Origin: Oreohelix idahoensis
Lineage: Eukaryota; Mollusca; Gastropoda; Stylommatophora; Oreohelicidae
DNA length: 64,000 nt
NCBI GenBank assembly: GCA_024509875.1
Contig: JAMPIV010008516.1
Span: 972,501 to 1,036,500 of the forward strand
Direction of reading: 5' to 3'
Of the stretch, positions 12,801 through 24,800 are shown piece by piece. Numbering within the stretch: position 1 is the first letter of the stretch; each line of letters begins with the position of its first letter. A model generated the notes under the pieces. It had not been told where the DNA came from. It saw nothing but the letters and a program-made list of their open reading frames with translations, and did not search any database. The translations under genes were made by a program, and so were the position numbers.

Positions 12801-15800
12801 AAGATTTTACAGTTGCAGACACCTAAAACAAAAAAACAAGTGAAAAGTCTAATTGGACTTGTTAATTTTTATCACAAATTCATCCCTCAGTTCTCTTCCA
12901 TTGCAGCTACACTTACCTCGCTAACGAGTAAGGGGATGCCAAATAGGGTCGTGTGGACACAAGATTGCGAGATAGCCTTATCTAGAATCAAGAGGGTGTT
13001 CTCTAGGAAACCCATCTTACTGATGCCAGATTTACGCAAACCCTTTGTTTTGCGGACAGACGCGTCTTCTGTAGGAATTGGAGCTTGTTGTCGTGAAATA
13101 TTCTAATCCCCATATATAAATTAAAACGTAAATGCAAAGCCTAACAAATAAATTTAATAAAAGGAAAGAGAAATGGTAAAAGAAACAGTGCTGTCACAAT
13201 GACTGTACGCAAAATCCCCCTTGTTTTCTGCTTCGTCTGCAAATTGTAACGCTTTCACGTTGATAGTAAAAGCCTACTGTATTATTACCCGCTTTCTTCA
13301 ATGAAACGTGTACTGTATTTCTTGGAACAACCTTGAGATACGCAAGCTGATCAATGACCTAAATTTAATATTTCATTCATTCCATTTTATACACGGCGTA
13401 ACTAAAAGACAGATAAAGCAGGAGAGAGAGAGGGGCGAATGAAGGCAGGAAGCATGCAATACTAAACACGCGTAGCGCGATACACAATTGCTGCCATCAC
13501 GCGTGTAAGGCCACATGCACTAACTTTTTTTCAGACGGACAGTGATAAAAACACTAACCTTCCCAGAGTTAGGTTTTAAAAAACCTGGAAAACGCTTATT
13601 AGGAAAGATGACATTAGATGGGTTTACGTTTGAAAACATGACAGTACCCAGACACCACATGGGGATGGAAGTGAACAGGAGGTGGTAGAAAATGCACATT
13701 TTGAACGCAGCCACCTAGCTCCCTTAGATTGAGATATTTGGATTCCTTAGGGCTTGCTGACACAGAATATGTAAAACGTTACGCAAATAGTCTAGGAATT
13801 ACCAAGTTATGGCCAAAATAAAATAATGGGGGTGCCTGACAGCATGAAATCATTTCTGCTCATAAAATTTTTTTTATAATGTGTTTGAAAAAACATTACG
13901 TTACGGAAATAGCCTACCATGTTAACTCCTATTTGATTGGAGCGCAACAAATGTAAGACTAAACACGATTGGTCGGGCTATAAATACTATCTTGTGTTGT
14001 CAGGGGAAACGTAAAAAAGGAGTACTTTTTTTGAAAAGATGTGTAGACATGGTTTGATTGGGTAGAGCTGCGAATATACTCAATTCAGAGCGTCTGTTCC
14101 TTGCCACATCTTGTAATAAACCTACTAAGAAGCAGTGCGTTGAGCACCAGTGTATATTTTTTATAAAATAAAGCCTGGGACATCGGCAGATCGGAGTTGT
14201 GCTATATTCATTGCCAGTCAACGAAACTGTTTATTATTTCCATGAATTGTGGTAAGCTTGAAATATTCAATATCTTTTAATGAAAATTGAATGTAAATTG
14301 ATAATTTATGCCTGTATATATGTGCAGTTCAGTAGCGAACATGATGTAAAGCCTATAGTGCTCCAGCCTGAACAGAAGGTGTCGGAGGAAAGTAAAACTG
14401 CATGGAATGGCCAAACAGTACACTGACACCTAGATTATTGACTAGAAAGAAATAATGCTGGAATTGCAGAGGCGTAGTAACCATTAGGGAGGAAAATACT
14501 GGTATAAAGTATTTCAGATGAAGCTGACAGTTGGCCTAACGCTCTGAACTCAATGTTTGTAACGTATTGTGCTCAGTGTAGAACTAGAGTATAAATTAGT
14601 TATGAAGTAGGAGGTACAACCTTCTTGTTTCAGGGACCGTGGTCTTAAAGTTATTGAGCAGCACCTGGTCAGAGCTTTGCTGAAGCCAGAGGCCTTGGTC
14701 CATATAGCAACCAGTGGGGTGGCTCCAGAACTCATTAAAGTAATCGAGCAGAGGAGTCTTTTACTGCAGTCATCACGAAAGATAAGAGAGTGTGGCCATG
14801 GAGCTCAACATTATGTACCCCCATCTTAAAATGTCATTGTAAAATAAAATTAAGAGGGGAATTTAATTGTTTTAATACCAGGAACTGAGAACATCTCCAA
14901 TACTAGTTCCAATAGAAACAAACTATTGAAGTCATGATGACAAATACCAACAGAGCTTGAACAAAACAAAACCAGTATTACCTCATATTACTACTACACA
15001 ACTGACACACATAGGATACTATTAATAATATATGTCACTACAAGATTCATATTAATAAATTCTGTACATATAACTTGTAATTAAAATTGATTGTGATTCC
15101 TGGTTCCCTTTGTATTTGAATAAGGACACATATACATTCATGACAGCACTGAATACATATTGTTATTTGAAAAGTTATCAGTGACTCCTTTAAGATATCC
15201 TCGTAGAGTGTTTTATGTATGTGAGTGTCACAGTGTTGTCAAGTGTGGTGGAATAAATTAAATTGTTTATCTGTCTGTTGTTGTTATGACTTACACTTCA
15301 TCATACACATACCCTAGACATATAACGTAGTCATCACACTATTCCAGAATAATTCTGACTGAGATATACATATGTGGCAGCAAGTAAGGTTATCTATAAT
15401 ACACTACTCTTATTAGATATAGATACCTTCACAGCTGATCTCAGTCAGTACACTAAGTCCCCTATAAATATTTATAACATCCCACTTTACCACACTTGTT
15501 TAATGCAAGACCACCAGAGTACCTTACATCCAGTGATGTATGTGAGTCGGAAGCTGTTGCCGACTGAGACTAGGTACTCCACGATTGAAAGGGAGTGCTT
15601 GGCAATTGTGTGGGCAGTTTCAAAGTTGTCCCGGTATTTGATAGGTGCACATTTTGTATTACAGACAGACCATCGACCACTCTCATTTTTACAGTCGTCG
15701 AAATCGACAAGCTCGAAATTAACTCGTTGGGCTCTCTTACTGCAGCAGTACAAATTTACTGTTTTACCCCTAGAGGGTAAGCTCAACGTTGTAGCTGACA

Positions 15801-18800
15801 CTCTGTCTCGTTTGTAGAATGCTTGTTTTTTTTCTTGGTTTTTCCCCCCACACGATGTTTAAATGAGTATGCAAGATATGTGAAGACAAGAAGGATATGA
15901 ATGTATACTTGGCTCAAAAGCCGGATGTTGGGTGTTTGGAGTGCGTTCAGTCGCCTTCCAAAAGAAAAAAAAAAAAAAAACTTTGTTTTTTTTTTCCCCG
16001 GGGGGGAGAGTAGATGTCACAGTGTGATTAACACAGCTCTGGACTGGCGGTGCTCCGCTGGGGGCGGGTACATAATGTCAGTCGGGTGTGAGAGGTGTTC
16101 TCATACACTTAACTTAACAACACGAAACTGCGAGGTCAGCAGGTCAGGGGTGAATGCAAGGGGCGTTCGGATTGGGCAGTGAAGAAGAAAGAGGGACGAG
16201 TTTTTGGTGATGATGGCCGACTCGTAGTGTCGAAGGCAAGAGGATATTTAGTTGTGAGAAGATAAGGCATTCGGTTATCTGAGATTTTCATCAATGTGTT
16301 ACACTTCGCTAACTACATATCTTGTTGTGATTTTGTGGTGATCATTATTTGAATACATTAGACAGAGTTGGGAACATTGCTAGTGTTCGTTATTATTTGA
16401 AGGTGTTCCACTCCACCCCTCTGTCTCTCATGTGTAGTATTTCGAGGACTAAGGCATACGTGTATTTAACCACAAAATACTCTGTGTCAATTATATTGTT
16501 TACAAATTATCAGCTCCTTATAAATACTTTTTTGTAACAGAGGTAAAAGTCCACTTTGCTGAAGGCTAAACAAATATGATATAACTTGGTTATGTGGCAT
16601 TCTATGCTGAAAAAAAAAAAAACCTTCCTGTTCAAGGATACATTATAACTCATCCATTGACCCTGACATCTGAAATCACAGCTCTTCTTACATGGCGTTT
16701 TCATTTATGGAGACTTGTAATTTTTAGATAACAGTGAAAGGACCCATTTTTTCCCTCAGAAAAATTAAGTAATCTCAAGAGTTTGAATGATGAATTGTTC
16801 CATTTTATGACTGTCATTTCATGTGACTGGCAGCAAGGGTAACCAAATGGTTTGCCTCCTCACAGCAATGTTCCTGGTTTCCGCATTGCATTCCAACAGA
16901 GGCCATCAAAACAGATATTGATACCTCTACAGAGATATTATACAAACTACTTGGCAAAGTCTGGGAGAGAGAGGAAATACCAGCAGAATGGAAGGAAGGT
17001 TATCTGGTCAAGTTGCCTAAGAAGGGAAACTTACAAGAGTGCACAAATTATAGAGGAATAATGTTACTATCAGTGCCAGGAAAAGTATTAAACAGAATCA
17101 TCCTGGAGAGATTAAAAGAGTCCATAGACAAGCAACTGAGAGATGAACAAGCAGGTTTTCGACAAAATAGATCCTGTACAGACCAGATAGCCACATTGAG
17201 AATAATAGCTGAACAAAGTCTGGAATGGAATACACTGCTATACATTGGATTCGTGGACTATGAAAAGGCATTTGACAGTGTAGACAGAGAATCGCTTTGG
17301 AAATTGATGAGGCATTATGGAGTTCCCATGAAGATCATTAACTTAATAAAAAAGACCTATGAAGATATGACATGTAGAGTTCTTCATGAAGGACAACTTA
17401 CAGAACTGTTTAGGATTAGAACGCGAGTGAGACAGGGATGCCTCTTGTCTCCATTTCTTTTCTTACTAGCAATAGATTGGGTTATGAAAACATCGACATC
17501 ACACAACAGAAATGGAATCCAGTCGAATCTGACTAAACAGCTTGATGATCTGGATTTTGCAGATGACTTGGCTCTTCTGTCCCATAACCATAATCAGATG
17601 CAAGAGAAAATTAAAATTCTCGATGAGAGGTCACAACAAGTGGGCCTGAAAATACACAGGGAAAGACAAAGATTATGAGAATAAATGCAAGAAATGATAA
17701 CAAGGTTGAACTTGAAGAAACACCACTAAAAGATGTAGAATCTTACACATATCTTGGAAGTAATATAGACAAAGTTGGAGGGACAGACAGTGATATCAAA
17801 ATAAGAATACAAAAAGCAAGAGGCGCTTTCATTGCATTGGGAAACATATGGAGAACAAGAGAAATCAAGTCCAACACGAAAATAAGAATCTTCAACTCAA
17901 ATGTGAAGTCAGTCCTATTGTATGGCTCTGAGACATGGAGAACAACAAAAACAACAACCAAAAAGCTAGACTTTTATAAACAGGTGCTTGCGTAGAATAG
18001 AAGGACTGAAATGGTATGACACAGTCACAAATGTGGAATTGATGACAACAACCAGACAAGTGCCAGTGGAACAAGAGTTGAGAAGAAGACGCTGGCAATG
18101 GATAGGACACACATTGAGGAAACCTGTTGATAGCATTACAAGGCAGTCCTTGTTCTGGAATCCACAGGGAAAGAGGCAGAGGTAGACCAAAAAACACATG
18201 GAGAAGAGAACTGGAAACAGAGGTGAAAATGATGAGGAAAACATGGAAAGAACTTGAGTGGATGGCACAGGACAGGAAGACTTGGCATGTGTTTGTTGAA
18301 GGCCTATGCTCCTTGGGGAGCTAAAAGGTATTGATTGATTGATAACTTAAAAAAATAAACTGTAGATCAGCTGGATGGGATTGCTTCAAATACAGTCTTT
18401 CACAATGTTTATTACACATATCACCTTGACTACACAGAAAGTGAACAGTGAACTTACACTTAAACTTTGACAAGTTGGTCAGCAACTGAACAGCCTGACT
18501 GGCCAGTTCTGTGTTTGGATGGTAGCAAAACTCTCTACAAACTTCCAAGACTGCAGTATCTGATTAAGATATGCATAAAATATGTAGAGTTAGTGGGGTA
18601 AATAATCTAATATAAATAGCCCACATTAAATGGGTCAATAAACTAATATGATTTACCAACACTAATATGATTTACCAACTGTGTTAAAAATCCCACTGTT
18701 TGGTTCTGAAACATGGAGTACAATACAAGCAGGAACTAAAAAAAAAAAGGTACAGGAGTTCATGAAACGGGTGCTTCCACAGAATAAAATGACTTAAATG

Positions 18801-21800
18801 GTATGTCAGAAACACTAATGTGGAACTGAAAGAATGAACTAAAAACCAGTGGAATTACACATGGACAAAACATATAAAAGAGAACAGCATAGTAAGGTTA
18901 AGCTTTGTTCTGGAACCTCCAGCACTGATGACACAAAGGAACACCTCAAAACAAAACAAAATTAAAACTTGAATGTGAAAGAGAAAGATAGGAAGAAATT
19001 AAAAGAACTGAAGTAAACAGTACAGGATAAGAAAGTTCAAGGACATATGGATGAAGATGCCATCACTGCAGGGGGCTGAGCAATGAATATGAAGCATTGA
19101 TTAATTAAAGTGGCCTATAGGAAAACTTGGTCTGAATTTGTTGAAGACCTTCTCCTTGGGGAGCTAAAGGGTAAAAAATGAATGAATGAACATTACCTTA
19201 TATTTTTATTAATCTAGGACAAGAGTACAATGCTGAATAAATTAATATTACTGGCAAAGTTCATGTGCTGTTCTCTTTTAAGTATATAAACCAATAAAAC
19301 GGTATTGAATCAGTTCTACAAATAACGGTTCACATGAAACAAGGGACGTTTCGGGTTTTATCCTTCGTCAGCCACAAACAGGTGACAAAGACAAGAATTA
19401 CATATAGGTACTACAAAAACATACGATGATGAGAAATATACACCAAATGGGCGATACAAGCAGATGGAAAAAAGTAAACAACAACAGTGATGAGAGAAAA
19501 AAGAACAATAATAATACAAGAAAATCGTAAAATCTAAAAGAAATACCAAAACAAGAAAGTAAATAATCAACGAAACGAAAAAAAGAGAATTAACAAAACT
19601 TTGGAACAAGTAAAAGTTCACTGAGCTCGATCCAAAGATGGTGTGAAAGAAAGCCGTAGTATTCCGTCACAGAAATCGCAAGGAAGTGACGTATGATAGC
19701 GACAAAACAAAAGATATAAAAGGATACGAAATGAACCAAAACAAAAACATAAGAAGATAGATCTAAAAGACAACGAATAAAGAATGAAAAAGAGAAAAGC
19801 TACCAGAATTTATGCAAAATGATGTTGGATATTCAAGCCATCAGGAGCTAAAACGCCCATTTGAAAAATAAGACGATTCTCCAACGAAAAGCGAGTCTTG
19901 TCATCACCGACACATGAAAGGAGGGCAGTAACATGAATATCGGAATTACCTGAATGGTCAGGCCTATTGAAATGAAGGGCCACCGGTAAATGTTTGTCAT
20001 GATAGATGTCATTCAAGTGCTCACGAAACCTGTCTGCCAAACGCCTGCCAGTTTCACCAATATAGGTAATGCCACACTTCTTGCAGATGATAGCATAAAT
20101 AAGGTTTCTGGATTCGCATGTGAAAGACTCTCTAATGATAAATTTTCCTTTTGGAAAAGTGATTGTCCGAGTTTGGAGTACAAACGGACAGCTCTTACAT
20201 ATATGGCGCTGGCACGGTTTAGTATCAAAGTATGAAGGGCTAGTATGTCGCAAGCGACTGTGTACAAGAATATCCCTAAAATTCCTATCCCTATGATATG
20301 CTACCAAAGGTGTATGACCAAAACAACTCTTTGGTATCAGGATCAGAGTGGAGAATAGGCAGATGTTGAAACAGAATTCTCTTCACCGCCAGACAGTGAG
20401 GATGGAAAGTTAGAACCAGTTTGAGTCTGTCAGATTGGACAGAAAGTTTAGTAGTGAGTGCCGTCTGACGAGTGACGCGTGTGATACGATTAAGAGCATC
20501 AGATAAAACATGTTCTGGATAAAGACGTCGGCGAAAGAACTCGAGCATCTCTTGAGCTCACTGATGAAAATCATCGTCATCGTGACACAACCGATGCAAG
20601 CAAAGAAGTTGAGAAAAGGGAATGGAATTTTTACAACTAAGAGGATGCGATGAAGTATAAAGAAGGAAACCATGAGCGTCAGTAGCCTTATTGTGATGAA
20701 GTACTGAGATTCTGTCTTTCAAATGGCCCATGTCTTTCTCTCCTTGCATTTTTTTTTCATTTTTATTTCTAGGAGGGATTACAGGTAATCCACCCCATGT
20801 TTCTTCTCCTTCTATTATTTACGTTTTTATCAGATTGAGATCACGATGGAGTCTTATCTCATCTGCATTATGTTTCTTCTCTATGACTAGTAGGTGGTGG
20901 TTAGTGTTGTTGTGTAGGGAATTCTGTAGAGCCTAGATCAGATTTGCACCAGGGTCTTTTTTTTTTTAAAGATATGGCATGCAGCTAGACGCATTTTTCG
21001 GGATTTTAAATAAGGCGGTCATTCTTGCTTCAATTGGCAGTAGAGGGCTGAGTACGATATCCCGTTCCTTTGTCTAAACGGGGGATGGGGGGGTAGTGAC
21101 CTGTTACCCATGCACGTAACATGAGCGGGCAGTAACATCAGAATGGTTTACGATTTTGAGTGGCCGAGATCAAACTGTATTTGAAATGCAGAATCACCAT
21201 TGGGCTAGAATCAAAGCCGCGCAAATGACGTCAAGAGGTCAGCGTGCTGATCTATGATTATAAAAAGGCCCGTAATTCATAGCTTGGTCTCTATAATGTA
21301 AATTGCCAGCCGCGTGCCAGTCAAATTGTCGATTTCCTTTCAGTGGGACATTCGAATTAGCGGGTAGCGGCGCAGTGGGAAGAGCGAAAGTTGCCAATAA
21401 CTTTCCCCACGGCAAGATTTGGCATCTCAGACAAAGAAGGGTTTGAGATTTTGCCAGAGGCGGACGAAGAATAGAAAACCTGTTTTTCCCAGGCAGGGGA
21501 AGACATTTCTCTACTGCAATAGGATTTGTTGGATAAATCCTGAGCGCTGAGCTCGTTTTGTTACACACGCAAATTTGGCATGCTGCCAGTGTTGTCGTAA
21601 TTATTTCGCTTCATCCCGGCCATAATAAAGCCAAAGGCCCATCACCCAGAGAGAGGTAATTGGGCAGGTAAACGTCAGATCTGATAGGAGAAACCAGCTA
21701 CAGTTCCAGTCCAGAATCCAGTGGGGTTCTTTTAAACCTTAGTCATCAATTCCAGAATTTGTGGAGAGAGAAAGGGTGAAAATACTCTCTACAGAGGTCA

Positions 21801-24800
21801 GCGCAGATAGGCAGAACTGATACAGTTTTGTTCCAAGTATAGCAGATGACAGTTGCTGAAGTTTAGTCTACAGTTGCTAGAGCAGATAGACAGAACTGAG
21901 AGCAAGTTATTTAAGAGCATAGCAGAGGACAGCTGCTGAAGTTTTAGAAGAGTTAGTTGTGTAGCAGTGTTCAGGAGATTTCAGGAGGGGTTTTGATGAT
22001 ACATCATCTGTAATTTTGCTTGATTGTTTTTTCCAGGTGTGCACACACACACTTTATTTCTTTGACATGTATTTGAGTTTTCTATGTGTAAATAAAACGT
22101 GTACATTATAGTTGGGATTAGTAACTTTATTTTCGTACAGTAGCTATCTGTTGTCTGTATCGTTATGTATGTGAATCTTAAGTAAACCTTATCCCCGTAG
22201 GGTAGTTAGAGGTAGTTGATATTATAGAACATAAGACGTCCAAAGTGGCGAGGGAAGAATCAACCTCGGTTCTTAACCTCGGAGCCAATAGTGTCAACTA
22301 TTCACATTTCACTATCATTTTCTTCTAAATCTATCTGTTCAGTCTTTCTTCCCACTAGGGTCTTGTCACTATATGTAGGCAGTCTCTAGTCTAAAACCAT
22401 TTTGTGACACTTATAATAGACAGACGTTTTAAGACAAGTAGGGCTAATAGTCACAGTGATGTCAAAGAAGTTCACTGAGGTCGTAGAGATTTCAGAAGTG
22501 AATTTGATGGCAGGATTGAAATTACCAACATAGTCAATAAATCGACGGAGGTCTACCTCAGACATGTCTGTAATGCCAATACCATCATCACTTTGAAAGA
22601 CCAAATATTCAAAGTGGCCCATAAACAGGCAAGTGTAACTAGGGCCCATCTTAGTACCCATAGCGACGCCACTGATTTGGTTGAAGAATTGGCCATTAAA
22701 CTCAAAAGAGTTGAGAATAAGAACCAACTCAGCAAGGCGAAGAAGCGAACCTGTACTTATAGTAAGATCAGAATGCTGGTCGAGAAAAAATTGGAGTGCC
22801 TTGAGACCATCAGCATGTGGAATAGAAGTATAAAGGGAACAAACATCTAGGAGAACTAGACGGTAAGTACAATCAGGAGTGAATCTGATCGAATCAAAGG
22901 TAGTGATAGCATGAGTAGTGTCTTTCAAATAAGAAGGCAGATTTGCGACTAAAGGCTGGAAAATACAATCAAGGAATTCAGAAATACGTTCAGTGGGACA
23001 AGAACAGGCTGAAACAATAGGTCTTCCAGGGTTAGCAATTTTATGCACCTTAGGAAGCATGTAAAAGGAAGGTTTACCAAGACTACTATAAAAAAATATG
23101 GAGAGATAAAGCACCAGAAGGAAGAAGATCATCATGGACAAGGCCACGGATAGTCTCATAAACAGTAAGAATATTCCAGACTGTAGCATCACCAGAACAA
23201 GGTGAGTAAAAAGTGGTGTCACCTAGTTGTGTAACTCCTTCATGAATGTATAAGTCCTTACGCCAAACAACCACAGCACCACCTTTGTCTGCCGGCTTGA
23301 TAACAATATCATCACGGTTTTTAAGGCGTGATAATGCCCGCCATTCAGAAGACGTGAGGTTAGATCGATGGAGACGGTGCAGCGTGAGCTGGTCAATGTC
23401 ATGTAAAGTATTGGCAATATATAAATCCAGAGCACGAGAAGCTCCTACAGCTGGAGGCCTGCTTTTAATTTCTTCCTATCTTTCTCTTTCACATTCAAGT
23501 TTTAATCTCTTTTAATCTGTGTTTCATTTCACAGATATGCTTATCAGTTTGTAAATAAATAAATATAGGTCAGAGTGGCCCAACTGCAGTCCTGCGGGCC
23601 AAATGTGGCCGCCCACGCTCATACAAAAAAATATTTCTTTAATTACATTGTATGATTAATACTTTTGAGATTAGACTCAAAACATTCGGAGCAAAGCAAT
23701 GTATTCCTGCCTGCAATCAGCATCCAAAAGCATACAATTGACATTGATACCAAAATTCTGGTTATAGACCCCCCCCCCCCCAAAAGTAGGAGGTAAGAAT
23801 AAAACTTTAATTATTTCAACAGAAATTCACTGATAATTTGTAATTTTTATTATAATTTTACACTCTACGATTTTCACCCATTTTTCACTGAGCTTTCATT
23901 TTAAATAATTTTTTTTATCATGAATGGCCTACGGACGTTAAATTTTTGGTTTATGTGGCCCTCGGGGTGGAATAAGTTGGACCGCCCTGATATAGGTGGA
24001 TATATCTTTGGACAGAAAGGAGGACACCTTACAACAGAAAAGTGATAGGCTTACAAGGAAAGTAAATTATTTATTTATTATCAGTTTGTAACAATATAGA
24101 CAGTTATATCAAGCAGTAGGGGATGCAAAAAAGAGTTCACATTACTCCTGCATGCAATCCAGGGTTAGAGATCACTAACAAAAACCTTGAAGCGTCTCCA
24201 CACAGTGCAATTCTAAGGTTGCTTGGCCAATGCTCAGCAATCAAGTAGCAACACCAGAGTGGCTCAACATCCTTATTCCCCTGTGGTGAAACATGCTGAG
24301 AACTCTACCTTGCACACTAAGCTTGGGGGGAATCAGTTCAGCCCTAGACTTAATGCCAGCTTTTACATGGTCGGCTGCATGCAGGAGGATCTCACAATGG
24401 ACAGATGCAAGCTGAGGGGATTAGGGAAGTGGTTCTATGGCTTATTAAGATAGATTACTATAATAAGTTTATATAAATTAAAAAATAATATGGTATGGAA
24501 TTTATTTACTATAATAAGTTTACGTGCTCCAAAATGAAACCAGTAATATTCATAAGAAAACAACCACATTAAAAATTTGTTTTTAAATGTGTCAAAACAA
24601 TTTTTTATGTAGGATGTGATGTCCAGAACCAGAGCACAGTATTTTAGCCCTGCTTATTTGGAGAGAGTTAATTTACTATAGAAGATAAAGAGAACATACC
24701 TCATCAGACCATAAAAAGTGAACATAAAAAATCGGTCTGTTAACAAACAATAAATGAACATGACTAACCTGGAGGCAGAGAAATAAGGGTCACCGCCACA

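Larger units (their letters stand above)
5962..16489 (+). mobile_element. Complete Gmr1-like Ty3/gypsy LTR retrotransposon with nested solo LTR
   Basis: Bounded by two 475-bp direct repeats (5962-6436 and 16015-16489) that begin TG, end CA and look identical by eye. They are flanked by the 5-bp duplication ATTAT (5957-5961 and 16490-16494). Internal order is leader, gag-like region with zinc knuckle, aspartic protease, integrase, then reverse transcriptase and RNase H. Integrase upstream of reverse transcriptase combined with a gypsy-type reverse transcriptase is the hallmark of the Gmr1 group. Coding is broken by one frameshift near 11776-11783 and by a 2406-bp solo LTR at 13089-15494 inside RNase H. 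Without that insertion the element would be about 8.1 kb. It sits in INTS7 intron 8, antisense to the gene. Confidence 0.92.
19320..23510 (-). mobile_element. Penelope-like element, split by a solo LTR
   Basis: Minus-strand element. Reverse transcriptase (23440 down to 22410), then after the nested LTR a linker and GIY-YIG endonuclease (20691 down to 19810), then a 3' untranslated part to about 19320 with a hammerhead-like core. Penelope-like elements are the retroelements that pair a telomerase-related reverse transcriptase with a GIY-YIG nuclease. The 5' end is unclear (about 23510), and no flanking pseudo-LTR copy or target duplication was found. The reading frame is broken several times. 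Confidence 0.85.

Noticed and set aside
15374..15499. N-terminal part of the 147-codon open frame ending at 15817
   Set aside because: It is encoded by the solo LTR and duplication; only residues from 15500 on belong to RNase H.
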